A stretch of DNA of 45,624 bases from Gemmatimonadota bacterium (GTDB lineage: Bacteria > Latescibacterota > UBA2968 > UBA8231), in assembly GCA_002712305.1 (NCBI GenBank), contig PATE01000012.1:4013-49636 (forward strand). Direction: 5' to 3'. Numbering within the stretch: position 1 is the first letter of the stretch; each line of letters opens with the position of its first letter. A program made the position numbers and the translations under genes. Positions 27,350 through 35,132 of this stretch are shown one piece after another. Under the pieces are notes generated by a model. That model worked only from the letters and a program-made list of their open reading frames with translations, was not told the origin of the DNA and did not search any database.

Positions 27350-29196
27350 ATCTGCAGCGGGCCCCGTTGGTGATCTCGCACCGGCACTGGTTTGGCAAGT
27401 TGTAGCAGGTCGGGCAGGTCGAATTCGGCCAGCAATCCAAAGCAGAACAGTGGGGCATGGGCAGCGTAGGACATGGGCAGGTCAACGAGTCTGTCCAGAC
27501 TGCCCATGTATCCACCCAACTCGATGCTGGCGATCGATGCCGGCTGCATGGCACCGGCCAGCAACGCCACGACGGGCATGGTCGCCCCTGAAGCGCGCAG
27601 GTGGATCTTCTTCGTGCGATACCGTCGCTGCGTCCACTTCACAATCGTCATCAACTGGGCCAGCTGGAGGCCTAGCGGTCGGAGTCCGGCGCTGGCGGCG
27701 ACCATGTGAAACTGATGGCTCACATGGCTCTCGCCCGTGCCCAGCAGATCCACAACGAGGGTGCGGTGGGCTCGCGACAGTCCACCCGCCGCTGCCAGAC
27801 CACACGCGGCGCGGCCACCGTCGCTGATGACGATTTCCACTCCGTCACTGCGCTCCGACGGGGCGAGCTCCGTCACCGGAGCCGTCCAGTGATCCAGGTG
27901 TAGTCGCATCTGTGCCACGCCGCGTCGGGTCTTGCCCACCGACTCGGCGCGAACCGCACCGACCGCTGGCAGGTGCAGAATTTTTCGCAGGCGGGCACGA
28001 GCAGCGGTCGCACTCGACTCGCGACGTGGGCGGCGACGCCTGATCTGCTGCAGTCGATCCAAGGCGAGGGAGTAAAGGGTGGCGTTGTCCGCCGGCAGTC
28101 CCACGTTGAGTTCACTCTCGGTGAGCAGCTCCAGTTCGTAGGGCAGATCGTCGTCGTGGGTCGTGAGTCCGAACTGCTGGTCGAGGAACCGATACAATTG
28201 GCGACGATTGTCCCGTTCGTAGTTGTGGGTTCCCGGATCGATGTTGTTATGGAAGGAGATCTTGTCGCCTACACCGAGCAACTGATAGATCGCTCGAGCC
28301 GGCCGATAGATGGAGCCGCGCGTGCGCCGGGTCTGAAAACAGCAATCGTCTTCGTGATTGTAGATCAGCAGCGTGGGGCGTGGCGCGAACATGCCTGTGA
28401 GCACATCGTAGTCAGCGACGGTGCACAGATCGCTTGGGCATTGTTCGAGGTCCCCGATATCGGCGACACAGCTTTTCCGCTGCCACAAAGGAGAGTGTCC
28501 GGCGACGGGCACGATCGCCGTGATGCGCTCATCGAGGGCGGCCAGAAGGGCGGTCTGCCATCCGCCGCCGGACAGTCCGGTCATGGCGACCCGACTCGGG
28601 TCTGCATTCCGCTGCAAAAGCAGAACATCCAGCCCGCGTTTCATCAGCAGATAGAACACACCGATGCCGGCCATCCCCAACACGTCGAGCAGACCGATGC
28701 GCAAATGCTCGGCGTCGGCCCGCAATTCACCCATACCGATAAACTCGGTGCTCAGAGCGAGCATCCCCCGTTTGGCCAGGTTGATACAACGCGCCTGTTT
28801 GTAGTCCATCGCCTTGCCACCGGCGTGGTGCCCATTCGGGTTCAACACGACGGGAACCCGGCCCCGCAACTGCGTCGGTTCATACAGCAACGCGGGCACC
28901 CACATCCCCGGGTATCCCTCGTAGCGCAACTTGCGGATTCGGTATCCCTGTCCGGTCTCAATCGTGCCTCGCCACTGCACCCGTGGCGTCGCCTTGAGCA
29001 AGCCAGGTGGATGCCCCTGGAAGAAGTTCTCCAACAGCCGTTTTCGGCTTTGCTGGGCCCGCCGTTGCCAGGTGGCTGGTGAGGCGGGTGTGGCAAGCCG
29101 TGGGAGGTGGGGCTCCAGAAGCTGACTCAGTTCACGCAGCGTTGTGTTCTTGCGCAGGAGTCTTCGCCCGAGGGCGCGATGGTAATGGGGTTGCAT
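27346..29196 (-). CDS. Large two-part alpha/beta hydrolase (acetyl xylan esterase-like)
   Basis: A 616-aa protein. The first half is an alpha/beta hydrolase with nucleophile Ser209 in MTGLSGGGWQ, acid residue(s) D283/D284 in YNHEDDCCF and His324 in PGTHNYERDN, so an ester or amide is probably cleaved. The second half (about 440-616) has a second hydrolase-like fold pattern (TLVVDLLGTGESH, LRASGATMPVVALLAG) that looks less complete. This layout resembles planctomycete-type acetyl xylan esterase homologues. No signal peptide is visible. The radical SAM gene ends 10 bp upstream and the membrane-protein gene overlaps the stop, so the three are one transcription unit. Confidence 0.83.
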   Translation of the reverse strand: MQPHYHRALGRRLLRKNTTLRELSQLLEPHLPRLATPASPATWQRRAQQSRKRLLENFFQGHPPGLLKATPRVQWRGTIETGQGYRIRKLRYEGYPGMWVPALLYEPTQLRGRVPVVLNPNGHHAGGKAMDYKQARCINLAKRGMLALSTEFIGMGELRADAEHLRIGLLDVLGMAGIGVFYLLMKRGLDVLLLQRNADPSRVAMTGLSGGGWQTALLAALDERITAIVPVAGHSPLWQRKSCVADIGDLEQCPSDLCTVADYDVLTGMFAPRPTLLIYNHEDDCCFQTRRTRGSIYRPARAIYQLLGVGDKISFHNNIDPGTHNYERDNRRQLYRFLDQQFGLTTHDDDLPYELELLTESELNVGLPADNATLYSLALDRLQQIRRRRPRRESSATAARARLRKILHLPAVGAVRAESVGKTRRGVAQMRLHLDHWTAPVTELAPSERSDGVEIVISDGGRAACGLAAAGGLSRAHRTLVVDLLGTGESHVSHQFHMVAASAGLRPLGLQLAQLMTIVKWTQRRYRTKKIHLRASGATMPVVALLAGAMQPASIASIELGGYMGSLDRLVDLPMSYAAHAPLFCFGLLAEFDLPDLLQLAKPVPVRDHQRGPLQM

Positions 29197-29206
29197 AGGG
29201 CCTCAT

Positions 29207-30073
29207 TCAAGCCGGCAGGTAACTTCCGGCAAATCCGTCGATGCTGACACCCACCCGGCCGGGCAGGTGTTTCCTGGCGATGTCGACCACTTCATCTCGG
29301 TACGACAGACGCGTGCTCCCCGCGATGACCTGCTCCATCGCCTGTGGAAGGGAGGTCGCCGCCGTACGCCGACCATCGGGGCTGCCATCACCACCGATGA
29401 AGTGGTCGATGACCGTCGCGTCGGCCTGGCTGGCGATCCGCGCAAAGAAGGCGTCCGCATCGACGATCGGCAACAGAGGAGAGACGGTGACGACGACGAA
29501 GATTCCCGATTGTCGCAGCGTGTGGGCCGCGGCAAAGCGTCGGTCGACGGAACAGGCCGCAGGCGGCAGGCCCGGCAGATCCTGCTGATCGGACTCGATG
29601 GAGATGTGCACTCGCAGGCGACACACCTGTGAAAGGGCTTGGAGGGTGGACAGGTCGTCGAGGATCAGATGGGAATGGGTCTGCAGAACCAGTTCGTCGG
29701 GTGGCGACTCGAGCATCGCCTGCAGGATACGGCGACTGAGACGATATCTGCGCTCCTGGGGTACGTAGGGATCGGTGGAACTGGACATGAACACGGAGAA
29801 GGCGCCACCCCGCGTTTCCGCCCAACGCCTCTCCCGCTCAACCTGTGATCGATACAGATCGGCTGCGTTTTCCCGCACGTCGAGAAAGGATCCCCAGCGC
29901 TGGCCATGGGTGAGCAATCTATTGTGCTGCACGTAGCAGCCGACGCCACACAGAGCATTGCCGTAGGTGCAGCCCCGATAGGGTTGTAGCGAGTGGGTGG
30001 TCACCGACCGCAGAAAGCCGGACGTTCGCGTCAGAATGCTGCGAGATGTGGTCTGATTCAGGTCGATGGCCAA
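29207..30073 (-). CDS. Radical SAM protein with atypical CX6CX3C motif
   Basis: A 288-aa SplB-like radical SAM protein. In place of the canonical CX3CX2C the sequence has PYRGCTYGNALCGVGCYVQH, giving C35-x6-C42-x3-C46; I checked this codon by codon. Downstream barrel strands are intact (FMSSSTDPYVPQERRYR, ELVLQTHSHLI, RVHISIESDQQ, VTVSPLLPIVDAD). TTG 30073 is preferred because GAGGA lies 8 bases upstream; TTG 30127 would overlap the divergent phosphatase start. It heads the cluster with the alpha/beta hydrolase and the membrane protein. The reaction is unknown. Confidence 0.82.
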   Translation of the reverse strand: MAIDLNQTTSRSILTRTSGFLRSVTTHSLQPYRGCTYGNALCGVGCYVQHNRLLTHGQRWGSFLDVRENAADLYRSQVERERRWAETRGGAFSVFMSSSTDPYVPQERRYRLSRRILQAMLESPPDELVLQTHSHLILDDLSTLQALSQVCRLRVHISIESDQQDLPGLPPAACSVDRRFAAAHTLRQSGIFVVVTVSPLLPIVDADAFFARIASQADATVIDHFIGGDGSPDGRRTAATSLPQAMEQVIAGSTRLSYRDEVVDIARKHLPGRVGVSIDGFAGSYLPA

Positions 30074-30107
30074 TAGCGTCGTCCTCGGCGGCAGGCGCGG
30101 GGAGTCG

Positions 30108-30113
30108 TAGTAT
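30108..30113 (+). promoter_or_regulatory. TAGTAT -10 box directly upstream of ATG (leaderless pattern)
   Basis: TAGTAT lies 7 bases before the ATG at 30121, with no ribosome binding site between. Together with similar arrangements before 2624 and 24136 it suggests leaderless transcripts. No clear -35 box is found. Confidence 0.45.
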
Positions 30114-30120
30114 ATGCCCC

Positions 30121-30699
30121 ATGACAACGACGATCTATCTGGTCCGGCATGGGGAAGTGCACAATCCCGAGCAGATCATCTACGGGCGACTGCCGGGATT
30201 CGGACTCAGCACCAAAGGTCGCGAGCAGGTCGAGGCAGCGGCCACGGCACTCGAGAAACTGAAACCTTTCGACGTCCTGTATAGCTCGCCTCTGCAGCGT
30301 GCGCAGGAGTCGGCCGCCTTGCTGACGGCCAGATTGCAGATGCCGATCCTGGAAGACGAGCTGCTGGCAGAGACTGAGATCGGTGGATATCAGGGAAAGT
30401 CCTTCGACGCACTACCCAAACCGTATTTGACCGAAGAAGGTGTGGCCGGCATCGAGGGGGCCTCCTCCATGCGGGCCCGTTTCCTGGCGTGGGCCACCGA
30501 GGCGCAGCAGCAGGGGTGCCGCATCGTGGCCGTGTCCCACAGAGATCCCATTGGCGTCGCCCTGCTCCACTGGCAAGGGCAGGACCTGTCTCAACTCCCC
30601 GGCATGGATCTGCCCACCGCATCGGTCCACGAGGTCGTGTTGACGGCTGAGCGGGGTCGGGTCACCCGGTGTTGGCCACCCGTCTCTGAGGAGGGATGA
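30121..30699 (+). CDS. Histidine phosphatase (phosphoglycerate mutase-like) family protein
   Basis: A 192-aa phosphatase of the RHG branch. The phospho-accepting His is in IYLVRHGEVHNP near the N-terminus, and the second active-site His is in VAVSHRDPIG near residue 140. LYSSPLQRAQESA and the acidic DELLAETEIGGYQGKSF supply the other conserved parts. Family members include cofactor-dependent mutases and small-molecule phosphatases such as CobC. Its size and lack of the mutase C-terminus favour a phosphatase. It stands alone and ends just before a bidirectional terminator. Confidence 0.92.
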   Translation: MTTTIYLVRHGEVHNPEQIIYGRLPGFGLSTKGREQVEAAATALEKLKPFDVLYSSPLQRAQESAALLTARLQMPILEDELLAETEIGGYQGKSFDALPKPYLTEEGVAGIEGASSMRARFLAWATEAQQQGCRIVAVSHRDPIGVALLHWQGQDLSQLPGMDLPTASVHEVVLTAERGRVTRCWPPVSEEG

Positions 30700-30733
30700 C
30701 CCGGCCGGTGAGGCAGGGCACAGAACGAGAAAA

Positions 30734-30762
30734 GGGAGTCCCTTGTGGAACCCCCTCTTGTC
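30734..30762 (-). terminator. Bidirectional intrinsic terminator
   Basis: GGGAGTCCC (30734-30742) pairs with GGAACCCCC (30747-30755) around a 4-base loop, with two G-U pairs when transcribed on the minus strand. On that strand TTTTCTC follows, so it ends the 65-aa gene. On the plus strand TCTTGTCT follows, so it may also end the phosphatase transcript. Confidence 0.7.
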
Positions 30763-30791
30763 TCGAGCAGCCGCGCGTAAGCGCGCTGCAA

Positions 30792-30989
30792 TCAGGACGC
30801 GCGCTTCAGAACCGGCAGTCCATTCTTGCTCTCGGCGACCTGATACCCGTCAGGAACGGCATCCAGAGCGTTCTCCCTCGCATCTTTGGCGAAGTAGTAG
30901 ATCGTCTGGTTGTTTCCATTCTTCAGGGTCGTCGTCTTCGAGTGCAGGATATACGCCTGGCCTTTAGAGTTGGTGAAGGAAAACGGCAT
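30792..30989 (-). CDS. Small conserved-type protein, 65 aa
   Basis: A 65-aa soluble protein starting MPFSFTNSKGQAYILHSK and ending NGLPVLKRAS. It is basic, has no membrane helix or signal peptide, and looks like a small beta-rich domain (YILHSK, TTTLKNG, NQTIYYFAKDAR, GYQVAESKNG). ATG 30989 is chosen because AAGGGG lies 5 bases upstream; a TTG at 31004 is the only earlier start. It is a single-gene unit with its own promoter-like region and a strong terminator. Function is unknown; the compact single-gene layout suggests a highly expressed or stress-linked product, which is inference. Confidence 0.75.
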   Translation of the reverse strand: MPFSFTNSKGQAYILHSKTTTLKNGNNQTIYYFAKDARENALDAVPDGYQVAESKNGLPVLKRAS

Positions 30990-31060
30990 GAGAACCCCTT
31001 TCAATGGAGTGGTGAGAGTCTCTCAGATTGTGGAGAAAAAGTCGGTTGACTCGGCTAATT

Positions 31061-31080
31061 CTTTGGCAAGTATACCAAAG
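31061..31080 (-). promoter_or_regulatory. Palindrome overlapping the promoter of the 65-aa gene
   Basis: CTTTGG and CCAAAG form 6-bp inverted arms around 8 bases. The palindrome contains the minus-strand -10 box TATACT (31074-31069), with ATGGCA 18 bases further upstream as a partial -35 box. A repressor bound here would block the promoter. The whole gap 31005-31249 is visibly AT-richer than its surroundings. Confidence 0.45.
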
Positions 31081-31249
31081 TCGCCGAAAACCTGCCATCT
31101 AAACTCAACCGGTTTTCTCAGAGACGTTGACGTGATTCTCATCACAAAAAACGAGGGGATTCGAGCAGACTGCCATCTTGACACAGCCTGTTTTCGGCCT
31201 CTTTTCTCTAACACCGCCAGCCCCTTCTTCCTCTCAAAAAGTGGTGTAT

Positions 31250-32017
31250 ATGGCTGTCCTGTCCGCGACTGAGAATCCATTTGGTGGTGTCATTCCGGCG
31301 CCAGATGGTTTGGATTCGGATCCGAAAATTTTCTCCGAGCAACTCGAGAGATCACTGATTTCTTGGCGTGAGGACGGATATCTGGTCGTCTGGTTGGAGA
31401 TTACGCACGCCCTGGCGGCTCTGATTCCCGTGGCCACGACGGCTGGTTTTCGCTTCCACCACAGCGGCGAAGACTACCTGATGCTCACTCTGCAGTTGAA
31501 GGATGGCGCCTTCATCCCCGCCCATGCTTCGCACTACATCGGGGCCGGTGGGGTGGCGATCAACGAACGGGACGAGCTGCTTGTGGTCAGCGAACGGTAT
31601 CACCGGGATGCTTCGCGCCCACCTCGCTTCAAGTTGCCCGGTGGTGCACTCCACGAGGGAGAACATCTGGCCGAGGCCGTGGTGCGGGAGGTCCAAGAGG
31701 AGACGGGCATCGAGACGGTCTTTGATGCGCTGGTCTGTTTCCGTCACTGGCACGGATACCGCTACGGCAAGTCGGACATCTACTTCGTCTGTCGACTGCG
31801 CCCTCTGAGCGAGCAGATCACGATCCAGGAGGAAGAGATCGCCGAGAGTCGCTGGATGCCGGTGCAGGAATATCTCGACGCGGAACACGTGAGCGACTTC
31901 AACAAGCAGATCGTGATGGCTGCTCGACAGCACCCGGGGATCGTGCCGACACCGCTGGAGGGGTATGGCGATCCAGAGCGCTTCGAATTCTTCCTGCCGC
32001 CGGGCCAAGAAGCGTGA
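31250..32017 (+). CDS. Nudix hydrolase, NUDT6-like
   Basis: A 255-aa protein with an N-terminal domain like that of eukaryotic NUDT6/plant NUDT8 (SWREDGYLVVWLEITHALAA, then TTAGFRFHHSGEDY) and a C-terminal Nudix domain. The Nudix box is intact at G132 to G153 (GALHEGEHLAEAVV, REVQEETGI). The N-terminal extension is usual in this subgroup and may bind substrate. ATG 31250 is the natural start; a GTG two codons upstream and longer forms lack support. It overlaps the sulfatase start by four bases (GTGA), so the two are co-translated. Confidence 0.9.
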   Translation: MAVLSATENPFGGVIPAPDGLDSDPKIFSEQLERSLISWREDGYLVVWLEITHALAALIPVATTAGFRFHHSGEDYLMLTLQLKDGAFIPAHASHYIGAGGVAINERDELLVVSERYHRDASRPPRFKLPGGALHEGEHLAEAVVREVQEETGIETVFDALVCFRHWHGYRYGKSDIYFVCRLRPLSEQITIQEEEIAESRWMPVQEYLDAEHVSDFNKQIVMAARQHPGIVPTPLEGYGDPERFEFFLPPGQEA

Positions 32018-33387
32018 CGATACGACCGAATCTGCTGCTGTTGATGACGGATCAGCAGCGCGCCGATGCCCTGGGTTGTGTCAGCGACTGGGTACGCACG
32101 CCTCACCTGGATCGACTGGCTGCCGAGGGTGTGCGTTTCAGCAACTGTGTCACCACGTCACCGGTGTGTATACCCGCCCGTCTGAGTCTGGCCACCGGCC
32201 TGTATCCCCACAACACGTGGGTGTGGGACAACGGCCAACATACCCTCGACCCTCGAACTCCAACCTGGATGCAGGCCGTGCGCGCCGCCGGCTATCGAAC
32301 CAGTCTTTTTGGCAAGACCCATCTGCATCCACACGGTGGGGATCTGCGCGATCGAGAACACCTGATGCATCAGTATGGTCTGGATGATGTGGATGAGATC
32401 GGTGGCCCACGAGCCAGTGCGCGGGTCCTGTCCCACATGACGGCGCGATGGGAAGAGGCTGGCCTCTGGCAGGCGTATCGGGAGGATCTCGAGAATCGTT
32501 TCTCGACCAAGCCCCATGTGGCGCGTCCATCTCCGCTGCCCCTGTCAGAATACGCCGACACCTATGTTGGCCAGCAGGCCAACGACTACCTGCGCGACTA
32601 CGACGGTGATCAACCCTTCTGCTGCTGGGTCAGTTTCGGAGGACCGCACGAACCGTGGGACACGCCGGACGAATTCGCCCAGCGTTATGACCCCGCGCAG
32701 ATGCCTGCGGCCCTGCCCCAGCCCGAGTGGGCGGCCGATTCAACGGGTCGTCCCCGAGGGGCGCTGGACGACCGGCTGTCTCAACGGCCCGATCCGACGG
32801 CGGAGGATGTGGCCGAGTTGAGGGCCAACTACGCGGGCAATGTGGAACTCATCGATGATCAGATCGGCCAGATTCTGGCCACCATCGAGTCTCGAGGCGA
32901 GCTAGACAACACGCTGATCGTGTTTACGTCTGATCACGGGGAGATGAATGGCGACTTTGGTCTGATCTACAAGAGCCACTTGCTCGACCCGGCCGTTCGC
33001 GTCCCCTTGATCGTGCGCCCACCGGCGGGGGCTTCGGGTGCGGTCAACGATTCACCGGCGGAATGGATCGATGTGGCTGCCACGCTCTGCGAGACAGCAG
33101 GTACATCTGCCCCGGGCTTCTCGCGCTCCCTGCTGCCGGGCGTCACCGACGCCAAGCACCATCATCGAGCGGGAGCGATCAGTGAGATGAATGGTGAAGT
33201 CATGTGGATCGATCTGACCCACAAGGCCGTCATCAACACCGAGGGCGAGGTGTATCTGCTGTTCGATCGGACCGCCGATCCTCACGAGCAGACGAATCTG
33301 GCGGGCCAGCCCTCGGCGGCGGATCTGGAAACCGAACTGAAGCAGCGAATCCTTCAACGACTCGTGCAGACCCAAGTTTCGCGGTGA
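32014..33387 (+). CDS. Sulfatase (arylsulfatase A family, Cys-type)
   Basis: A 457-aa sulfate ester hydrolase. The formylglycine site is CIPAR (Cys52) followed by LSLATG, the Cys-type signature that needs a maturation enzyme not present in this window. Metal ligands lie in LLLMTDQQRAD at the N-terminus and VFTSDHGEMNG near residue 310. FGKTHLHPHGG also matches the active-site layout. There is no signal peptide, so it may be cytoplasmic. The GTG start overlaps the Nudix stop. Likely substrates are sulfated sugars, in line with the sugar-acid genes nearby (inference). Confidence 0.94.
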   Translation: MTIRPNLLLLMTDQQRADALGCVSDWVRTPHLDRLAAEGVRFSNCVTTSPVCIPARLSLATGLYPHNTWVWDNGQHTLDPRTPTWMQAVRAAGYRTSLFGKTHLHPHGGDLRDREHLMHQYGLDDVDEIGGPRASARVLSHMTARWEEAGLWQAYREDLENRFSTKPHVARPSPLPLSEYADTYVGQQANDYLRDYDGDQPFCCWVSFGGPHEPWDTPDEFAQRYDPAQMPAALPQPEWAADSTGRPRGALDDRLSQRPDPTAEDVAELRANYAGNVELIDDQIGQILATIESRGELDNTLIVFTSDHGEMNGDFGLIYKSHLLDPAVRVPLIVRPPAGASGAVNDSPAEWIDVAATLCETAGTSAPGFSRSLLPGVTDAKHHHRAGAISEMNGEVMWIDLTHKAVINTEGEVYLLFDRTADPHEQTNLAGQPSAADLETELKQRILQRLVQTQVSR

Positions 33388-33432
33388 GTATATCTCGGCG
33401 CCCGACGATGTGGCACCAGTGACGCAGCCTCC

Positions 33433-35037
33433 ATGACAGATACCGATGAGACGGTGACATCCAGCCAGGCGCACAGCCTGCGAGTCTGGGCCGGGAGAAT
33501 CGTGGCGGCCGTCGTGGTGGTCTATGGTGTCAGCGTCGCCAACGATCTGCTGCTTGCCGACACGCGTCTGATCGCCGATCGCGCGGACATGGTGTCGCTG
33601 GATCGAGTGCCGGCCTGGTCTGTCGAGGTTCAGCACGCCCTCTTCGGTCAGGGATCGGTCGGATATCGTCTCACGGCGATGCTGGTCCATCTGCTCAACT
33701 GCGGGCTGCTGTTGCTCGTCGCACGGAGGTGGACCTCTGCGAGCCTGGCTGGGTGGGGAACGCTGATCTTCGCCATCTGGCCCAGTGGCAGTCAGGCCGT
33801 ACTCCATCTGGGTTCGCAGGCAGAGTTGTTGACCACGACGTGGATTCTGAGCGCACTGTGGTTGTCAGGTGGCGGGCGATTCCACGTGATAAGAGCCGTC
33901 GGTCTGCTCCTGATCGTCATTCTCGGTCTGCACACGTCTGCACAGGCCTTCGCCCTGCCTCTGTTTCTACTGTTGGTTCACCACCGTCTCGCCCGTCGCG
34001 GCCAGCCAACCCCGACCTGGCTCATGCACCTGAGCGCCTATGGCACCGCCGCTGGGTGGTTGTTGTGGAAGATGTCCACTCGTGCTGCCGATGCGGCCAT
34101 CATCGATCCCCTGACCAATCCTCTCGCCTCTTTGCCGACATCACAGCGTGTCATGGTCGCCCTCGACCAGGGCTGGTCATACGCCCAGTCGCTGTTGGTG
34201 CCGCTGCGTTTGTCGGCGGACTATGGGTTCGGCGTCATCGACGTGTCTGCCACGCTGACGATGGGCGTGCGCGTGGGATTGCTGCTTGCGCTACTGGGCT
34301 TCGTCCTGCTGCGTTTTGTGCGCCATGCCGATCTGCTGTCGTTGGGTGTGCTCTGGTGGGCCGTAGCCCTGTTGCCGGCGAGCAACGTGGTCTCCAGAAT
34401 CGATTTGGCCCGCTCGGATGCGTATCTCTATCTGGCCATGGTCGGCGGCAGTCTGAGCCTGGCGGCATTGCTGACCACTCTCTCTACCTCGTCGCGCACA
34501 CGCTGGATCGTGGCGACACTGCTTGTGATGATGGGTGCGCGAACGATCGCGTGGTGCCGGGACTGGCGGGATGACGAACACCTGTGGGCCGCGACGGTGG
34601 TTGCTCAGCCCTCGTCGGCGCGAGCGCACGAAGCATTGGCGACGGCTCTACAACGTCGAGGCGCCTCGGTTGCCGCCCAGGCACACTATCAACGGGCGAT
34701 CGGTCTCTATCCGCGATTCGCCACGGCGCATCTGAATCTCGGATTGTCTCTCTATGAGGAAGGACGGTGGCCTGCGGCATTGGATCAGTTCGACATCGTC
34801 TGTCAGCTCCAACCCCTCAATGCGACAGCTCACCTGAATCGAGGCGCCGCTCTTTTCAGGCAAGGCCTGTGGATGCCGGCGGCCGATGCCTATCGACAGG
34901 CGGCAGAGTTGCGGCCGGCATGGCCGGTTCCGTGGCTGAACCTGAGAGATGCCTTGCGTGCCGCCGGCGATGAAGACGCGGCAGCTGCGGCTGTTGATCA
35001 TGCACGCAGCCTGGGTGCGGTGTTGTCCTTTGATTGA
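33433..35037 (+). CDS. TMTC-like polytopic membrane protein with C-terminal TPR repeats
   Basis: A 534-aa protein. About ten hydrophobic helices in residues 20-370 are followed by TPR units in about 390-530 (ARAHEALATALQRRGASVAA, HLNLGLSLYEEGRWPAALDQ, LNRGAALFRQGLWMPAADAY). This helix-plus-TPR layout matches TMTC/DUF1736-type mannosyltransferase-like proteins, which belong to the GT-C fold. The first luminal loop has DADMVSLDR-like acidic residues rather than a clear DD motif, so glycosyltransferase activity is uncertain. It follows the sulfatase by 45 bp. Confidence 0.78.
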   Translation: MTDTDETVTSSQAHSLRVWAGRIVAAVVVVYGVSVANDLLLADTRLIADRADMVSLDRVPAWSVEVQHALFGQGSVGYRLTAMLVHLLNCGLLLLVARRWTSASLAGWGTLIFAIWPSGSQAVLHLGSQAELLTTTWILSALWLSGGGRFHVIRAVGLLLIVILGLHTSAQAFALPLFLLLVHHRLARRGQPTPTWLMHLSAYGTAAGWLLWKMSTRAADAAIIDPLTNPLASLPTSQRVMVALDQGWSYAQSLLVPLRLSADYGFGVIDVSATLTMGVRVGLLLALLGFVLLRFVRHADLLSLGVLWWAVALLPASNVVSRIDLARSDAYLYLAMVGGSLSLAALLTTLSTSSRTRWIVATLLVMMGARTIAWCRDWRDDEHLWAATVVAQPSSARAHEALATALQRRGASVAAQAHYQRAIGLYPRFATAHLNLGLSLYEEGRWPAALDQFDIVCQLQPLNATAHLNRGAALFRQGLWMPAADAYRQAAELRPAWPVPWLNLRDALRAAGDEDAAAAAVDHARSLGAVLSFD

Positions 35038-35132
35038 GGCACAGGGCAATGTAGCGAGGGTCCAGATCTCACGAATGAATGAACCGGAACTGTCGGGCGA
35101 ACCCATTGTTGGCGAATCAGGAGGTGGTGGCG

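Noticed and set aside
30766-30792. GC-rich stem-loop (GCAGCGCGC with GCGCGGCTGC) at the end of the 65-aa gene
   Set aside because: It overlaps the stop codon and has no T-run after it. The real terminator is the stem at 30734-30755 with TTTTCTC following.
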